64,000 bases of DNA from Serratia marcescens (GTDB taxonomy: Bacteria > Pseudomonadota > Gammaproteobacteria > Enterobacterales > Enterobacteriaceae): NCBI RefSeq assembly GCF_001902635.1, contig NZ_MJAO01000015.1:82860-146859 (forward strand), read 5' to 3'. A program made the translations under genes and the position numbers. Below are positions 40,085 to 50,430 of the stretch, piece after piece (the first letter of the stretch is position 1; every line of letters begins with the position of its first letter). The notes below the pieces were generated by a model. The model saw nothing but the letters and a program-made list of their open reading frames with translations, did not search any database and was not told where the DNA came from.

Positions 40085-40263
40085 AGTTGCGCGTCATTAA
40101 CCTACTAAAAATACGAAACTTTACAAAAACGACGCGCAACCGGGATTTGGCAAATTGTAAACGATTGTTGCGCAAGGCGGAGGGTTTTTTACGATAAATC
40201 TGCCAGGTGATTCATCAGCATGCCCTCCATTCGCCTCTCACAGAAACCGTGATTGATCGCAGC
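40085..40263. other. Intergenic region upstream of the htpX promoter
   Basis: An AT-rich stretch of about 180 bases between the htpX promoter and the prc terminator. A partial CpxR-like direct repeat lies at 40110-40124 (GTAAA-N5-GTATT on the minus strand), too degenerate to call. No gene is supported. Confidence 0.5.
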
Positions 40264-40265
40264 CA

Positions 40266-40294
40266 TAAAAAAACGCACCCGAGGGTGCGTTTTT
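40266..40294 (-). terminator. Terminator after prc
   Basis: Stem AACGCACCC-ga-GGGTGCGTT with flanking A and T runs, 20 bases after the prc stop on the minus strand. Confidence 0.9.
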
Positions 40295-40313
40295 CATACT
40301 GCGAGCCGCGACC

Positions 40314-42362
40314 TTATTTGGCCGGTGCCGGCTGCTGTGCAGGCTGATCCTTGTCCAGATGAGCCAGGTCCAGCGCGATATGCACGGTTTCATCCAGGTA
40401 CGGATCCGGTTCCTGGTAATCCTTCGGCAGATCGTCGAGCGATTTCAGCGGTTTCTTGCCGGCGCGCTCCAAACGCTCATTGATGCGTTTCAGACGGGTC
40501 GCGTCGTCATCGTGGTTCTCTTTCTCGCGCACCGCCAGATTGAGGGACACAATGTTGCGTTTATCCTTCAGCGCCTTGTAATGCGCGATATCCTGCGCGA
40601 TGTACTGGAACTCCGGATTTTGCGCGATGCGCTGCTGATGATCTTTCAGCAGTTCCGGCTCGAACGGCGTCAGATCGCCGGTCTTGCTGTAGGTTGCCGC
40701 ATTGATGCTGTCCCACGGCATGGCGTTATCTTCAAACGCTTCGCCGGTTTCCGCCGGATCGACGCCGGTCGGCATCAGAATGTCCGGGGTCACCCCTTTA
40801 CGCTGGGTGCTACCGCCGTTGACGCGATAGAACTTCTGAATGGTGTACTGCACCGAACCGAGCGCCGGCCATTCAGGGCGCAACATCTGGTCGTAGATGC
40901 GGTTCAGCGAACGGTACTGCTGCACGGTGCCTTTACCGAAGGTCGGTTCGCCGACGATCAGCGCGCGGCCATAATCCTGCATCGCCGCCGCGAAAATCTC
41001 GGAGGCGGAGGCGCTGAAGCGATCGACCAGCACCACCAGCGGGCCTTTGTAGTAGGTCACGCCGTCGGTGTCGGCGTCTTCACGCACTTTGCCGTTGTTG
41101 TCGCGCACCTGCACCACCGGGCCGCTCGGAATGAACAGGCCGGACAGCGACACCGCTTCGGTCAGCGCGCCGCCGCCGTTGGTGCGCAGATCGATGATCA
41201 CGCTCTTGACGTTCTGCTTGGCCATCTTCTGCAGCTGCACTTTCACGTCATCGGTCAGACCGACGTAGAAGCCGGGGATGTCGAACACCGCCACCTTCTC
41301 TTTGCCGACGGTCTTGATGGTCATTTTCACCGCGCGGTCTTCCAGGCGAATACGCTCGCGAGTCAAGGTGACCACGCGGGTTTTGGTGCCCTTGCCGGCA
41401 GGAAGGATATCCAGGCGCACTTTGCTGCCCTTCGGCCCTTTGATCAACGACACCACGTCGTCCAGACGCCAGCCGATCACGTCCACCATCGGTTTGCCGG
41501 CCTGGCCGACGCCGACGATGCGATCGCCCACGGTGATCGCCTTGCTCTTCGCCGCCGGGCCGCCCGGCACCATAGAGTTGATCAGGGTGTAGTCGTCATC
41601 CATCTGCAGCACCGCGCCGATGCCTTCCAGCGACAGGCTCATCTCGGTGTTGAACTGCTCGGTGTTACGCGGAGACAGGTAGTTGGTGTGCGGATCGATT
41701 TCATGCGCAAAGGCGTTCATCGCCAGCTGGAAGACGTCTTCGCTGTTGCTTTGCGTCAGGCGCTTGATGGCGAACTGATAACGCTTGGTCAGCGTATCGC
41801 GGATTTCTTTGTCGGTTTTGCCGGTCAGCTTGAGGTTCAGCTCGTCATAGGTGACTTTCGCATCCCACAGGCTATCCAGCTCGGCCTTGTCTTTCGGCCA
41901 CGGCGCTTTGCTGCGGTCGAGATCGATAGTGCCGTTGCCGGTAAAGTTCATTGGCTTTTCCAGCAGCGACAACGCATAGGTGTAACGCTCGAAACGGCGT
42001 TTCTGCGCCAGATTGAACAGCGCGTAGAAGGTGTCCAGCTTGCCGGTTTTCAGCTCTTCGCCGACCTGATTGCGTTTGCCGGCGAACTGCGCCACGTCGG
42101 AGGCCAACAGCACGTTATGGTTGTAGTCCAGCATATTCAGGTAGCGATCGAAGATCTTGCCTGAAAACTCCGCATCGAGGGCAAACTGGCGGTAATGAGA
42201 GCGAGTGAAGCGCGAAGTTACGCGCTCACTCACCGTAGCGTGCTGGGGTTCCTGTTGCAGTTGGGGCAGTTGACCGATGCGGATGTTGGCTGTTTCCGCG
42301 CCGTAACTGACACCCGCCCACAGCAGCCCTGCAATCGCTGTTAATCTGACGAATTTGTTCAT
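40314..42362 (-). CDS. prc: Tail-specific periplasmic protease Prc (Tsp)
   Basis: A 682-residue C-terminal-processing protease, the same length as E. coli Prc. A signal peptide (MNKFVRLTAIAGLLWAGVSYGA) is followed by an N-terminal helical domain, a PDZ domain (around SLEGIGAVLQMDDDYTLINS and GDRIVGVGQAG) and the S41 protease domain. The Ser/Lys dyad is visible in DRFSASASEIFAAAMQD and PTFGKGTVQQYRSL. It processes FtsI and degrades murein hydrolases with NlpI, and cleaves C-terminally tagged proteins. The in-frame extension to 42410 has no family support. It lies 19 bases after proQ. Confidence 0.96.
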   Translation of the reverse strand: MNKFVRLTAIAGLLWAGVSYGAETANIRIGQLPQLQQEPQHATVSERVTSRFTRSHYRQFALDAEFSGKIFDRYLNMLDYNHNVLLASDVAQFAGKRNQVGEELKTGKLDTFYALFNLAQKRRFERYTYALSLLEKPMNFTGNGTIDLDRSKAPWPKDKAELDSLWDAKVTYDELNLKLTGKTDKEIRDTLTKRYQFAIKRLTQSNSEDVFQLAMNAFAHEIDPHTNYLSPRNTEQFNTEMSLSLEGIGAVLQMDDDYTLINSMVPGGPAAKSKAITVGDRIVGVGQAGKPMVDVIGWRLDDVVSLIKGPKGSKVRLDILPAGKGTKTRVVTLTRERIRLEDRAVKMTIKTVGKEKVAVFDIPGFYVGLTDDVKVQLQKMAKQNVKSVIIDLRTNGGGALTEAVSLSGLFIPSGPVVQVRDNNGKVREDADTDGVTYYKGPLVVLVDRFSASASEIFAAAMQDYGRALIVGEPTFGKGTVQQYRSLNRIYDQMLRPEWPALGSVQYTIQKFYRVNGGSTQRKGVTPDILMPTGVDPAETGEAFEDNAMPWDSINAATYSKTGDLTPFEPELLKDHQQRIAQNPEFQYIAQDIAHYKALKDKRNIVSLNLAVREKENHDDDATRLKRINERLERAGKKPLKSLDDLPKDYQEPDPYLDETVHIALDLAHLDKDQPAQQPAPAK

Positions 42363-42381
42363 GCCTTGGTTGGCCTCCGTA

Positions 42382-43092
42382 TCAGAACTGCAAGTGTTCT
42401 GCGCGCACAATCATCGCCAGACCGGAAGAGAGCTGCACACGTACGCCATCTTTAGCGATTTCGAGTACGGTAGCATCCATCGCGCTCTTGCCTGCTCTGA
42501 CTTTGATTTCCTGGCCAATTTGCAGTTTAGAGATATCCGTGACTGGCGCATAACGCGGCTGGCTTTCCTCTTTTGCTGCACGAGGTTGACGAGCTGGCTG
42601 TGGGCGAGTTTGTGGGCGCGGCTTGCGGTTTTCCGGCGCGGCTCCGCCTTCGCGACGTGCAGCGGGCTTTTTACCGGCTGGACGCGGACGGCGTGGCGCA
42701 GCATCGGCGGATTCACCGGCGGCTTCACGTTTTTTGGCGTTTTGTTCGGCACGCTGTGCCTGAACGCGCGCTTTGGCTTCTTCAAGCTGCTGGCGAGCAT
42801 GATCGACATGCTGCTGTTCCAGTTCACCGCACGGGTTACCGTCCAAATCGACGCGCTGCGCGCCAACTTTGACACCGTACAGGTAACGCCAGCTTGAGGT
42901 GTACAGGCGCAGGGCAGAACGCAACTGCGTTTTGCTGAGACTCTCTTCCCCCTGCACGCGCTCTACCAAATCCTGAAAAATACCGATTTTCAGCGGACGA
43001 GCTTCGCCTTCGGCGCTAAAGCAGAGCGGAAAACGCTCGGCAAGAAAAGCAATGACTTCTTTACTAGAGTTCAACTTAGGTTGATTTTCCAT
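42382..43092 (-). CDS. proQ: RNA chaperone ProQ
   Basis: A 236-residue FinO-domain RNA-binding protein. The N-terminal FinO domain includes [35 protein letters not shown] and [20 protein letters not shown] basic, proline-rich linker (about residues 120-180, with [18 protein letters not shown]) connects to a C-terminal Tudor-like domain ([20 protein letters not shown]). In E. coli it stabilises small RNAs and mRNA 3' ends, and influences osmotic proline transport. It lies between msrC and prc as in E. coli. Confidence 0.95.
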   Translation of the reverse strand: MENQPKLNSSKEVIAFLAERFPLCFSAEGEARPLKIGIFQDLVERVQGEESLSKTQLRSALRLYTSSWRYLYGVKVGAQRVDLDGNPCGELEQQHVDHARQQLEEAKARVQAQRAEQNAKKREAAGESADAAPRRPRPAGKKPAARREGGAAPENRKPRPQTRPQPARQPRAAKEESQPRYAPVTDISKLQIGQEIKVRAGKSAMDATVLEIAKDGVRVQLSSGLAMIVRAEHLQF

Positions 43093-43141
43093 GAAATTTC
43101 CTGATTACAACGGTATTGCCAACAAGCCACAGGCATGAACA

Positions 43142-43161
43142 GGCGTCATTATAATGACGCC
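43142..43161. repeat. Perfect 20-bp palindrome between msrC and proQ
   Basis: Ten-base arms GGCGTCATTA and TAATGACGCC meet without a loop. It lies 50 bases before the proQ start and 28 after the msrC stop. A DNA-binding dyad, or an mRNA hairpin with a TA-rich tip, are both possible; no T-run follows. Confidence 0.85.
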
Positions 43162-43188
43162 ATCGGTAATTGCCACGTTAACCGTCGA

Positions 43189-43686
43189 TCAACTTGCCGC
43201 CACAGTGACGTATTTCGCACTGTCACACTGTTCCAGTTGCTCGCAAAGCCCCGCCACCACTGCTTTCAGGCCCGCTTCGTCCTGTTCGTCGAAGCGTTGA
43301 TAAACCGTGCTGTCGATGTCTAAAACACCGATCACCCGGCCGCCGACCGACAGCGGCAGCACGATTTCCGCGTTGCTGGCCGCATCGCAGGCGATATGGC
43401 CCGGAAACGCATGCACGTCGCCGACGCGTTGCACGCAGTTTTCCGCCACCGCCGTGCCGCACACGCCCTTGCCCACCGGGATGCGTACGCAGGCGATCTT
43501 GCCCTGGAACGGTCCCAGCACCAGCTGGTCGCCATCCATCAGATAGAAACCGGCCCAGTTCACGTCATCCAGGCGCTCGTTGATCAGCGCGCTGGCGTTG
43601 GACAACGCGGCGATAAAGTTGGTCTCTCCGCCGAGCAACGCGCTCAGGTCACGTTTTAATTCCGCGTAGAATTGTTCTTTTGTCAT
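43189..43686 (-). CDS. msrC: Free methionine-(R)-sulfoxide reductase (YebR)
   Basis: A 165-residue GAF-domain enzyme reducing free Met-R-sulfoxide. It aligns with E. coli YebR: DVNWAGFYLM, VLGPFQGKIACVRIPVGKGV, HIACDAASNAEIVLPL and IGVLDIDSTVYQRFDEQDE. The conserved cysteines are at residues 66, 76 and 100, the last being the expected catalytic one; an extra Cys at 84 is not in E. coli. First gene of the minus-strand msrC-proQ-prc-htpX series. Confidence 0.94.
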   Translation of the reverse strand: MTKEQFYAELKRDLSALLGGETNFIAALSNASALINERLDDVNWAGFYLMDGDQLVLGPFQGKIACVRIPVGKGVCGTAVAENCVQRVGDVHAFPGHIACDAASNAEIVLPLSVGGRVIGVLDIDSTVYQRFDEQDEAGLKAVVAGLCEQLEQCDSAKYVTVAAS

Positions 43687-43941
43687 GTGTTAACCATTGA
43701 AACAATGAAGATGGCCAGAAGCCCAAAGCTTAGGCCCTATAAAATAAGCATTAAATGCGTATAGCCACAAGGTTAATCATCTGTTGCTTCACAAAACCCC
43801 GCCGCTCGGGGTATGTTTGCCGCTCTGAATCCCGGTTTACCTCGTTTTACCGTCCGGCACCCGAATGCCGGTAGCGCGGCCGGTCTATTTTTCAGCTACG
43901 CTGACAGTTCCGGCGGGCTCAAGGGCAGTTATTTGTCAAAG

Positions 43942-45189
43942 ATGAAGATACACGCGATCACCGCCCCCCTTTCCAAAGCGCGCCACCAGCGCTGCTGCGA
44001 GTGCGACCTGTTGTTCGTGTTGCCGCCGCTCAGCGGCAATCAGGCCGCCTATTGCCCGCGCTGCAACGCTAAAGTGGTGCACGGCCGCGACTGGTCGATG
44101 ACCCGCCTGACCGCCATGGCGATCACCATGCTGCTGCTGATGCCGTTCGCCTTCGCCGAACCGCTGATCAGCATTCGCCTGCTCGGCACCCGCATCGACG
44201 CCAGCCTGCTGGAAGGCATCTGGCAGATGAGCCGTCAGGGCGATCCGCTCACCGCCAGCATGGTGGCGTTCTGCACCATCGGCGCGCCGCTGACGCTGGC
44301 GCTGTCGCTGCTGTATCTGCGCTTCGGCCACGCGCTCGGCATGAACCTGCGCCCGGTGCTGTTGATGCTGGAGCGGCTGAAAGAGTGGGTGATGCTGGAC
44401 ATCTATCTGGTCGGCATGGCGGTAGCGGCGATCAAGGTGCAGGATTACGCCGACATTCAGGCGGGCAGCGCGCTGATCGCCTACCTGTCGCTCACCCTGC
44501 TCAGCATACTGACGCTGATCCACACCAACCTTGAGCAACTGTGGGAGCGTTATTATCCGCAGGAACAGCCGGAAGGCCCGCCGACGGCGCTGCACATTTG
44601 CCTGTCCTGCCACTATACCGGCAATCCCGACGCACGCGGCCGCTGCCCGCGCTGCCATGTACCGATGTGCCACCGCCAACCTTACAGCCTGCAGAAAACC
44701 TGGGCGGCGCTGATCGCGGCGATGATTCTGCTGATACCGGCCAACCTGTTGCCGATTTCCATCATTTACGCCAACGGTGCGCGGCTCGAAGACACCATCT
44801 TCTCCGGCGTGGTGTCGCTGGCCACCTCCGGCAACGTGCCGATCGCCGCCATCGTGTTCATCGCCAGCGTGCTGGTGCCCTTTACCAAGGTGATCGTACT
44901 GATCACGCTGCTGTTCAGCATTCATTTCAAAACCTCGCACAGCCTGAAGACGCGCATTCGTCTGCTGCGCCTGGTCACCTGGATCGGCCGTTGGTCGATG
45001 CTGGATCTGTTCGTTATCGCCTTGATGATGTCGCTGGTGAATCGCGACCAGCTGTTATCTTTTACTATGGGACCGGCCGCGTTTTACTTTGGCTCGGCGG
45101 TCATTTTGACTATTCTTGCCGTTGAGTGGCTGGATAGCCGATTGATTTGGGATGCACATGCAACAGGAAACGCCGACTACACCGACTGA
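43942..45189 (+). CDS. letA: Inner-membrane lipid-transport protein LetA (YebS)
   Basis: A 415-residue PqiA-family protein with eight or so membrane helices in two repeated halves. Each half opens with a cysteine-rich, zinc-ribbon-like segment: CCECDLLF with YCPRCNAK, and [20 protein letters not shown]. Membrane signatures [20 protein letters not shown] and [20 protein letters not shown] match E. coli YebS. It energises or feeds lipids into the LetB tunnel. The ATG at 43942 aligns with E. coli; the open frame extends 43 codons upstream. It overlaps letB by 32 bases. Confidence 0.94.
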   Translation: MKIHAITAPLSKARHQRCCECDLLFVLPPLSGNQAAYCPRCNAKVVHGRDWSMTRLTAMAITMLLLMPFAFAEPLISIRLLGTRIDASLLEGIWQMSRQGDPLTASMVAFCTIGAPLTLALSLLYLRFGHALGMNLRPVLLMLERLKEWVMLDIYLVGMAVAAIKVQDYADIQAGSALIAYLSLTLLSILTLIHTNLEQLWERYYPQEQPEGPPTALHICLSCHYTGNPDARGRCPRCHVPMCHRQPYSLQKTWAALIAAMILLIPANLLPISIIYANGARLEDTIFSGVVSLATSGNVPIAAIVFIASVLVPFTKVIVLITLLFSIHFKTSHSLKTRIRLLRLVTWIGRWSMLDLFVIALMMSLVNRDQLLSFTMGPAAFYFGSAVILTILAVEWLDSRLIWDAHATGNADYTD

Positions 45190-47788
45190 AGCGCGGGTCA
45201 AGAACAAGCGCCGCATTTCACCGTTCTGGTTACTGCCGTTCATCGCCCTGCTGATCGCCGGGTGGCTGGTCTACAACAATTTCCAGGAACGCGGCACCAC
45301 GGTCACCATCGATTTCCAATCGGCGGCGGGCATCGTCGCCGGCCGCACGCCGGTGCGTTACCAGGGCGTTGACGTCGGCACGGTGCAGAAGATCAGCCTG
45401 AGCAAAGATCTGCGCAGCATCGTGGTGGAAGCCAGTATCAAAAGCGATCTGGAAGATTCGCTGCGCGAAGGCACCCAGTTCTGGCTGGTCACGCCCAAAG
45501 CCTCACTGGCCGGGGTGTCCGGGCTCGACGCACTGGTCGGCGGCAACTATATCGGCATGATGCCCGGTAGCGGCAAGGCGCAAACCCACTTCGCCGCGCT
45601 CGATACCCAGCCGAAGTACCGTCTGAACACCGGCGAACTGATGATCCACCTGCACGCCGACGATCTGGGCTCGCTCAACAGCGGTTCGCTGGTCTACTAC
45701 CGTAAAATTCCGGTCGGCAAGGTGTATGACTACACCATCAGCGAAGGCAACAAGGGCGTCACCATCGACGTGCTGATCGACCGCCGCTTCGCCAACCTGG
45801 TGAAGGATAACAGCCGCTTCTGGAACGTCTCCGGCTTTAAAGGCGATTTCAGCCTGTCCGGCGCCACGGTACAGATGGAGAGCCTGGCGGCGCTGGTCAA
45901 CGGCGCCATCGCCTTCGATTCGCCGGCAGAGGGCCAACAGGCCAAGGCCGACCAGAACTACGCCCTGTATCCGGATTTGGCCCACAGCCAGCGCGGCGTC
46001 AATATCCTGCTGGATCTGCCGAGCGGCAACAGTCTGAGTGAAAACCGCACGCCGTTGATGTATCAGGGGCTGCAGGTCGGCACCTTGACCAAACTGACGC
46101 TGCAACAAGACAGCAAAGTGGTCGGTGAACTCACCATCGATCCGTCGGTGGTCGATTTGATGCGCAGCGGCACCCGCATCGTGATGCGCAGCCCACGTAT
46201 CAGCCTCAACGACGCCAAACTTAGCCAGCTGCTAACCGGTACCACGCTGGAGCTGGTGCCGGGAGAAGGCGAACCGCAGCAGCGCTTCAACGTGCTGGAC
46301 AGCAGCGAAACGCTGCTGCAACAGCCGGGGGTGTTGACCGTCACGCTGAATGCGCCGCAAAGCTACGGCATCGACGTCGGGCAACCGCTGGTGGTGCATG
46401 GCGTGAAAGTCGGCCAGATCCTGAGCCGCACCCTGACCGCCGGCGGCGTGGTATTCACCGCCGCCATCGACGCCCAGTACCGCAGTCTGCTGCACAAAGA
46501 CAGCAAATTCGTGGTCAACAGCCGCCTCGACGTCAAGCTGGGGATCGACGGCATGGAAGTGCTCGGCGCCAGCGCGCAGGAGTGGGTGGACGGCGGCGTG
46601 CGCATCATCCCCGGCAGTAAAGGGGAACCGGGCGGCCAATATCCGCTGTACGCCAACAGCGAAAAAGCCGAGGCCGGCATCATCGGCAACGCCCCTACCC
46701 CTACCCTGACCCTCCGCGCCGCCAGTCTGCCGGACGTGCAGGCGGGTTCGGTGGTGTTGTACCGCAAATTCCAGGTGGGCGAGATCGTCAACGTCCGGCC
46801 GAAGACCAACGAATTTGAAGTCGATGTTTACATCAGCCCGGAATACCGCAAGCTGCTGACCCGCGAAAGCATCTTTTGGGCCGAGGGCGGCGCCAAGGTG
46901 CAGCTCAACGGCAGCGGGTTGACGGTGCAGGCCTCGCCGCTCAACCGCGCGCTGAAAGGCGCTATCAGCTTCGATAACCTGCAGGGCGTGACGCTGAGCA
47001 AGGGCGTCAACCGCGAGCTTTACGCCAGCGAAACCGCCGCTCGCGCGGTAGGCAGCCAAATTACGCTGAAAACCTACGACGCCAGCAAGCTGTCGGCGGG
47101 TATGCCGCTGCGTTACCTCGGCATCGACGTCGGCCAGGTGGAGTCGCTGCAGCTGGCGCCGGAGCGCAACGAAGTGCTGGCTAAAGCGGTGCTGTATCCG
47201 GAATACGTGCAAACCTTCGCGCGCCTGGGTAGCCGTTTCTCGATCGTTTCACCGGAGATCTCCGCCGCCGGCGTCAACAACCTTGATACTCTGCTGCAGC
47301 CATATATCAACGTGGAGCCGGGGCGTGGCCGCGAGCTGCGCACCTTCGAGCTGCAGCTGGCCAGCATCACCGACTCGCGTTATCTCGACGGCCTGAGCGT
47401 GGTGCTCGACGCCGCCGAAACCGGCTCGCTGCAGGTCGGCACGCCGGTGCTGTTCCGTGGCGTGGAGGTCGGCACCATCACCGGTTTCTACCTTGGTGCC
47501 ATGTCCGATCGGGTACACGTCGCGCTGCGCATCAGCAAGAAGTACCAGCATCTGGTGCGCAACAATAGCGTGTTCTGGCTGGCTTCGGGTTACAACCTGC
47601 AGTTCGGCCTGACCGGTGGCGTGATCAAGAGCGGCACCTTCCAGCAGTTCATCCGCGGCGGCATCGCCTTCGCCACGCCGCCGACCACTCCGCTGGCGCC
47701 GAAGGCCACGCCGAACAAGCACTTCCTGCTGAATCCGGAAGAGCCGAAGGACTGGAAAACCTGGGGCACCGCCATTCCACGCGATTAA
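45158..47788 (+). CDS. letB: MCE-domain lipid tunnel protein LetB (YebT)
   Basis: An 876-residue MCE protein with one N-terminal membrane anchor ([17 protein letters not shown]) and seven MCE domains in tandem. The MCE core phrase ([80 protein letters not shown]) is seen seven times. In E. coli LetB forms a long hexameric tunnel through the periplasm that moves phospholipids between the membranes. I start at the second ATG (MQQETP), which aligns with E. coli MSQETP and follows GGGA; the first is two codons earlier. Starts inside letA. Confidence 0.95.
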   Translation: MQQETPTTPTEARVKNKRRISPFWLLPFIALLIAGWLVYNNFQERGTTVTIDFQSAAGIVAGRTPVRYQGVDVGTVQKISLSKDLRSIVVEASIKSDLEDSLREGTQFWLVTPKASLAGVSGLDALVGGNYIGMMPGSGKAQTHFAALDTQPKYRLNTGELMIHLHADDLGSLNSGSLVYYRKIPVGKVYDYTISEGNKGVTIDVLIDRRFANLVKDNSRFWNVSGFKGDFSLSGATVQMESLAALVNGAIAFDSPAEGQQAKADQNYALYPDLAHSQRGVNILLDLPSGNSLSENRTPLMYQGLQVGTLTKLTLQQDSKVVGELTIDPSVVDLMRSGTRIVMRSPRISLNDAKLSQLLTGTTLELVPGEGEPQQRFNVLDSSETLLQQPGVLTVTLNAPQSYGIDVGQPLVVHGVKVGQILSRTLTAGGVVFTAAIDAQYRSLLHKDSKFVVNSRLDVKLGIDGMEVLGASAQEWVDGGVRIIPGSKGEPGGQYPLYANSEKAEAGIIGNAPTPTLTLRAASLPDVQAGSVVLYRKFQVGEIVNVRPKTNEFEVDVYISPEYRKLLTRESIFWAEGGAKVQLNGSGLTVQASPLNRALKGAISFDNLQGVTLSKGVNRELYASETAARAVGSQITLKTYDASKLSAGMPLRYLGIDVGQVESLQLAPERNEVLAKAVLYPEYVQTFARLGSRFSIVSPEISAAGVNNLDTLLQPYINVEPGRGRELRTFELQLASITDSRYLDGLSVVLDAAETGSLQVGTPVLFRGVEVGTITGFYLGAMSDRVHVALRISKKYQHLVRNNSVFWLASGYNLQFGLTGGVIKSGTFQQFIRGGIAFATPPTTPLAPKATPNKHFLLNPEEPKDWKTWGTAIPRD

Positions 47789-47805
47789 ATTTCGCGTTTT
47801 CCTCT

Positions 47806-47835
47806 GGGCCCGGCCATGCCGGGCCCTGTTTTTTT
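47806..47835 (+). terminator. Terminator after letB
   Basis: Stem GGGCCCGGC-cat-GCCGGGCCC followed by TGTTTTTTT. The rsmF promoter must therefore lie in the next 55 bases or rsmF depends on read-through. Confidence 0.92.
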
Positions 47836-47890
47836 CCGCTTTGTGATAAACTCTCGCCCTTGTCTTTATTGCACCCTGAGAGTTCGTCCC

Positions 47891-49327
47891 GTGGCCAAAT
47901 CCACCGCCGTTTTTCTGCCCCCCGCGTTCCTCGACGCTACCCGCGCCATCATGCCCGCCGAGTTGGCGATGGAAGATTTTATCGCCGCCTGCCAACGCCC
48001 GCTGCGCCGCAGCCTGCGCGTCAACACGCTGAAAATCAGCGTCGCCGATTTCCTGGCGCTGGTGCAGGATTACGACTGGCGATTGGAGCCTATTCCCTGG
48101 TGCGCAGAAGGTTTCTGGATCGAACGCGACGATGAAGAATTGCGCTTGGGCAGCGCCGCCGAACACCTGAGCGGCCTGTTCTACATTCAGGAGGCCAGTT
48201 CGATGCTGCCGGTCAGCGCGCTGTTCGCAGGCGGCACGGCACCGAATCGGGTGCTGGACGTGGCGGCGGCGCCGGGATCCAAAACCACCCAGATCGCCGC
48301 GTTGATGGATAATCAGGGCGGCATCGTCGCCAACGAATACTCCGCCAGCCGGGTGAAAGTGCTGCACGCCAATATCAGCCGCTGCGGCGTGAAGAACACT
48401 GCGCTCACCCACTTCGACGGCCGGGTGTTCGGCGCCGCGTTGCCGGAAAGCTTCGACGCCATTCTGCTCGACGCCCCCTGCTCCGGCGAAGGCGTGGTGC
48501 GCAAGGATCCGGACGCCATGAGCAACTGGTCGCCACAGAGCGTCGCCGACATCGCCGCCACCCAGCGCGAGCTGATCGACAGCGCGTTTCATGCGCTGGC
48601 CCCGGGCGGCGTGATGGTCTATTCCACCTGTACCCTCAATGCACAGGAGAACCAGCAGGTGGTGCAATGGCTGCTGGACACCTATGGCGACGCGGTCAGC
48701 GTCGAGCCGTTGGGCGAGCTGTTCTCCGGGGCCGACAAGGCGCTGACCGCCGAGGGCTTCCTGCACGTCTTCCCGCAGATATACGACAGCGAAGGCTTCT
48801 TCGTCGCTCGCCTGCGCAAGCACCGCGCCGTGGCGCCGCTGGCGAAGCCGACCTACAAGGTGGGTAAATTCCCGTTCAGCCCGCTGTCCGGTAAAGAGGC
48901 GGCGCTGGTCGCCCAAGCCGCCGCCGCATCCGGCTTAACCTGGGGCGATGACAGCCGGTTATGGGAGCGCGACAAGGAGGTCTGGCTGTTTCCGGCGGAG
49001 CTGGAACCGCTGTTCGGCAAAGTGCGCTTCTCGCGCATCGGCCTTAAACTGGCGGAGCGTTTCCCGAAAGGTTTCCGTTGGCAGCATGAGGCGGCGATCG
49101 CCCTGACGGGCGCTGACGGTAAACATCAGTTCGAGTTGAACGCCGCGCTGGCGCAGGAGTGGTATCACGGCCGCGATCTCTACCCAGAGCAGCCGCCGGC
49201 CGGCGATGAGTGCATCGTCACCTACCAGGGGCAGCCGTTGGGCATCGCCAAACGCATCGGCAGCCGTATCAAGAACAACCTGCCGCGTGAGCTGGTACGC
49301 GATGGCGCGCTGGATTTTCATCTATAA
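47891..49327 (+). CDS. rsmF: 16S rRNA m5C1407 methyltransferase RsmF
   Basis: A 478-residue RNA m5C methyltransferase. The SAM-binding region reads [17 protein letters not shown], motif IV is [19 protein letters not shown] (release Cys in the PC dipeptide) and motif VI is [12 protein letters not shown] with the catalytic Cys. It also has the C-terminal PUA-like part of E. coli RsmF, ending [18 protein letters not shown]. The GTG at 47891 gives the family N-terminus ([14 protein letters not shown]); an ATG 75 bases upstream lies inside the letB terminator. Confidence 0.94.
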   Translation: MAKSTAVFLPPAFLDATRAIMPAELAMEDFIAACQRPLRRSLRVNTLKISVADFLALVQDYDWRLEPIPWCAEGFWIERDDEELRLGSAAEHLSGLFYIQEASSMLPVSALFAGGTAPNRVLDVAAAPGSKTTQIAALMDNQGGIVANEYSASRVKVLHANISRCGVKNTALTHFDGRVFGAALPESFDAILLDAPCSGEGVVRKDPDAMSNWSPQSVADIAATQRELIDSAFHALAPGGVMVYSTCTLNAQENQQVVQWLLDTYGDAVSVEPLGELFSGADKALTAEGFLHVFPQIYDSEGFFVARLRKHRAVAPLAKPTYKVGKFPFSPLSGKEAALVAQAAAASGLTWGDDSRLWERDKEVWLFPAELEPLFGKVRFSRIGLKLAERFPKGFRWQHEAAIALTGADGKHQFELNAALAQEWYHGRDLYPEQPPAGDECIVTYQGQPLGIAKRIGSRIKNNLPRELVRDGALDFHL

Positions 49328-49338
49328 CCAGGCGCAAA

Positions 49339-49366
49339 GCCGGGAGGCACGCCTCCCGGCAATAAA
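49339..49366 (+). terminator. Terminator after rsmF
   Basis: Stem GCCGGGAGGC-ac-GCCTCCCGGC followed by AATAAAAT, 11 bases after the stop. The T-run is poor but the stem is strong. Confidence 0.7.
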
Positions 49367-49496
49367 ATAGAAAAACCCTCGCTAAATAAATTATTATTCC
49401 AATCATTTATTTCATCACCTCCGAATACCCCACTCCATTAATAAAATACCATCGTCATAAATAAAGTTTTTTTCCTTTGATCAAGACAATTACGAG

Positions 49497-49514
49497 TTCC
49501 TATTCTATTAATTA
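49497..49514 (+). repeat. Upstream repeat copy 1 before the first pilin gene
   Basis: TTCCTATTCTATTAATTA, identical at 50333-50350 before the second pilin gene. Similarity extends on both sides (GACAA...CGA upstream; TGCAA downstream). TATTCT may be a -10 element, with TTGATC 18 bases upstream in this copy. Confidence 0.85.
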
Positions 49515-49596
49515 AACTGCAACTGAATTAGCGCGTTCTACGCTGCTCTGGGTAGCAGCTTTACGGGCTTTCTTTTAAACACGGCAAGGAATCAAA

Positions 49597-50133
49597 ATGA
49601 AAAAAACTCTGATAGCTTTGGCTTCAGTAGCAAGCCTGCTGTGCGCCAACGGCGCAGCCAATGCAGCGGGCACCATTCAAGGTACTCTGGGCGTCACAAT
49701 AACCATCGGTGCCGGCTGTGTGGTCACCGGCGGCAACAGCGCCGGTGTCTCTAACGATTTTGGCTCCATCAGCTTCGGCACCTACTCGTCACTGGCTAAC
49801 GTCATCGCTGCCACCGCTACCGGCAGCGGCGGCACCGGCAGCCTTGGGCTGAACTGCACCAATGGCACCAACTACACCGTGGCGCTGGACAACGGCCTCT
49901 ACGCCTCCGGCAGCCAGCGGCGCATGGCCAGCAGCGTACCGGCCTACATCAGCTACAACCTCTACCAGGACATCGCTCACGCGCTGCCGTGGAACAGCAC
50001 CAGCGGCGTATTAACCGGCGTCGGCACCGGTTCAGCCGTGCCGCTGATCGTCTACGGCCTGGTTCCTGCCGCAGGTACCACGCCGGCGGCCGGCGCGTAC
50101 AGCGATACCGTCACCATGACCGTCACCTGGTAA
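49597..50133 (+). CDS. Csu-type major pilin (spore coat U domain), copy 1
   Basis: A 178-residue secreted protein. The signal peptide MKKTLIALASVASLLCANGA ends near AANA. The mature spore-coat-U domain shows the family pattern: an early Cys (GAGCVV), FGSISFGTYSSL, LNCTNGTNYTVALDNG, and the C-terminal YSDTVTMTVTW donor-strand type ending. It is expected to be the main shaft subunit, assembled by the chaperone and usher of this operon. It differs from the next gene's product at about 20 of 178 residues. AAGGA ribosome site upstream. Confidence 0.9.
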   Translation: MKKTLIALASVASLLCANGAANAAGTIQGTLGVTITIGAGCVVTGGNSAGVSNDFGSISFGTYSSLANVIAATATGSGGTGSLGLNCTNGTNYTVALDNGLYASGSQRRMASSVPAYISYNLYQDIAHALPWNSTSGVLTGVGTGSAVPLIVYGLVPAAGTTPAAGAYSDTVTMTVTW

Positions 50134-50332
50134 GCCCCCCTCTTCCTCTACCGCTGGGCACTCCGGCGGTAGCGTCAATCAACACGAGATTAATTAAAAT
50201 TAATAATATTCCTATCATCAATTATCATTACCACGCTCGCACCACCCCCATCAAAACGTTTCGCGAGCGCGCTATCCCATCGACATCAAAAAATAAATAA
50301 AATTTTTAGTGTTTTAGCGCGACAACTCCGAA

Positions 50333-50350
50333 TTCCTATTCTATTAATTA
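50333..50350 (+). repeat. Upstream repeat copy 2 before the second pilin gene
   Basis: Same 18 bases as 49497-49514, about 80-100 bases before the pilin ATG in each case. It shows that the duplication took in regulatory DNA as well as the gene. Confidence 0.85.
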
Positions 50351-50430
50351 CATTGCAAAGAAAATGAATACGTTCGATTCGTTTCCGGGTGCGTTTTTGC
50401 AGGCTTTATCTAACACCACAAGGAACCAAT

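Noticed and set aside
40110..40124. CpxR box upstream of htpX
   Set aside because: GTAAA-N5-GTATT has only one good half; CpxR control is known in E. coli, but this site is too weak to call.
49328..49596. Phase-variable inverted-repeat switch before the fimbrial operon
   Set aside because: No pair of inverted repeats around the promoter and no recombinase gene were found; only the direct repeat shared with the second pilin's upstream region.
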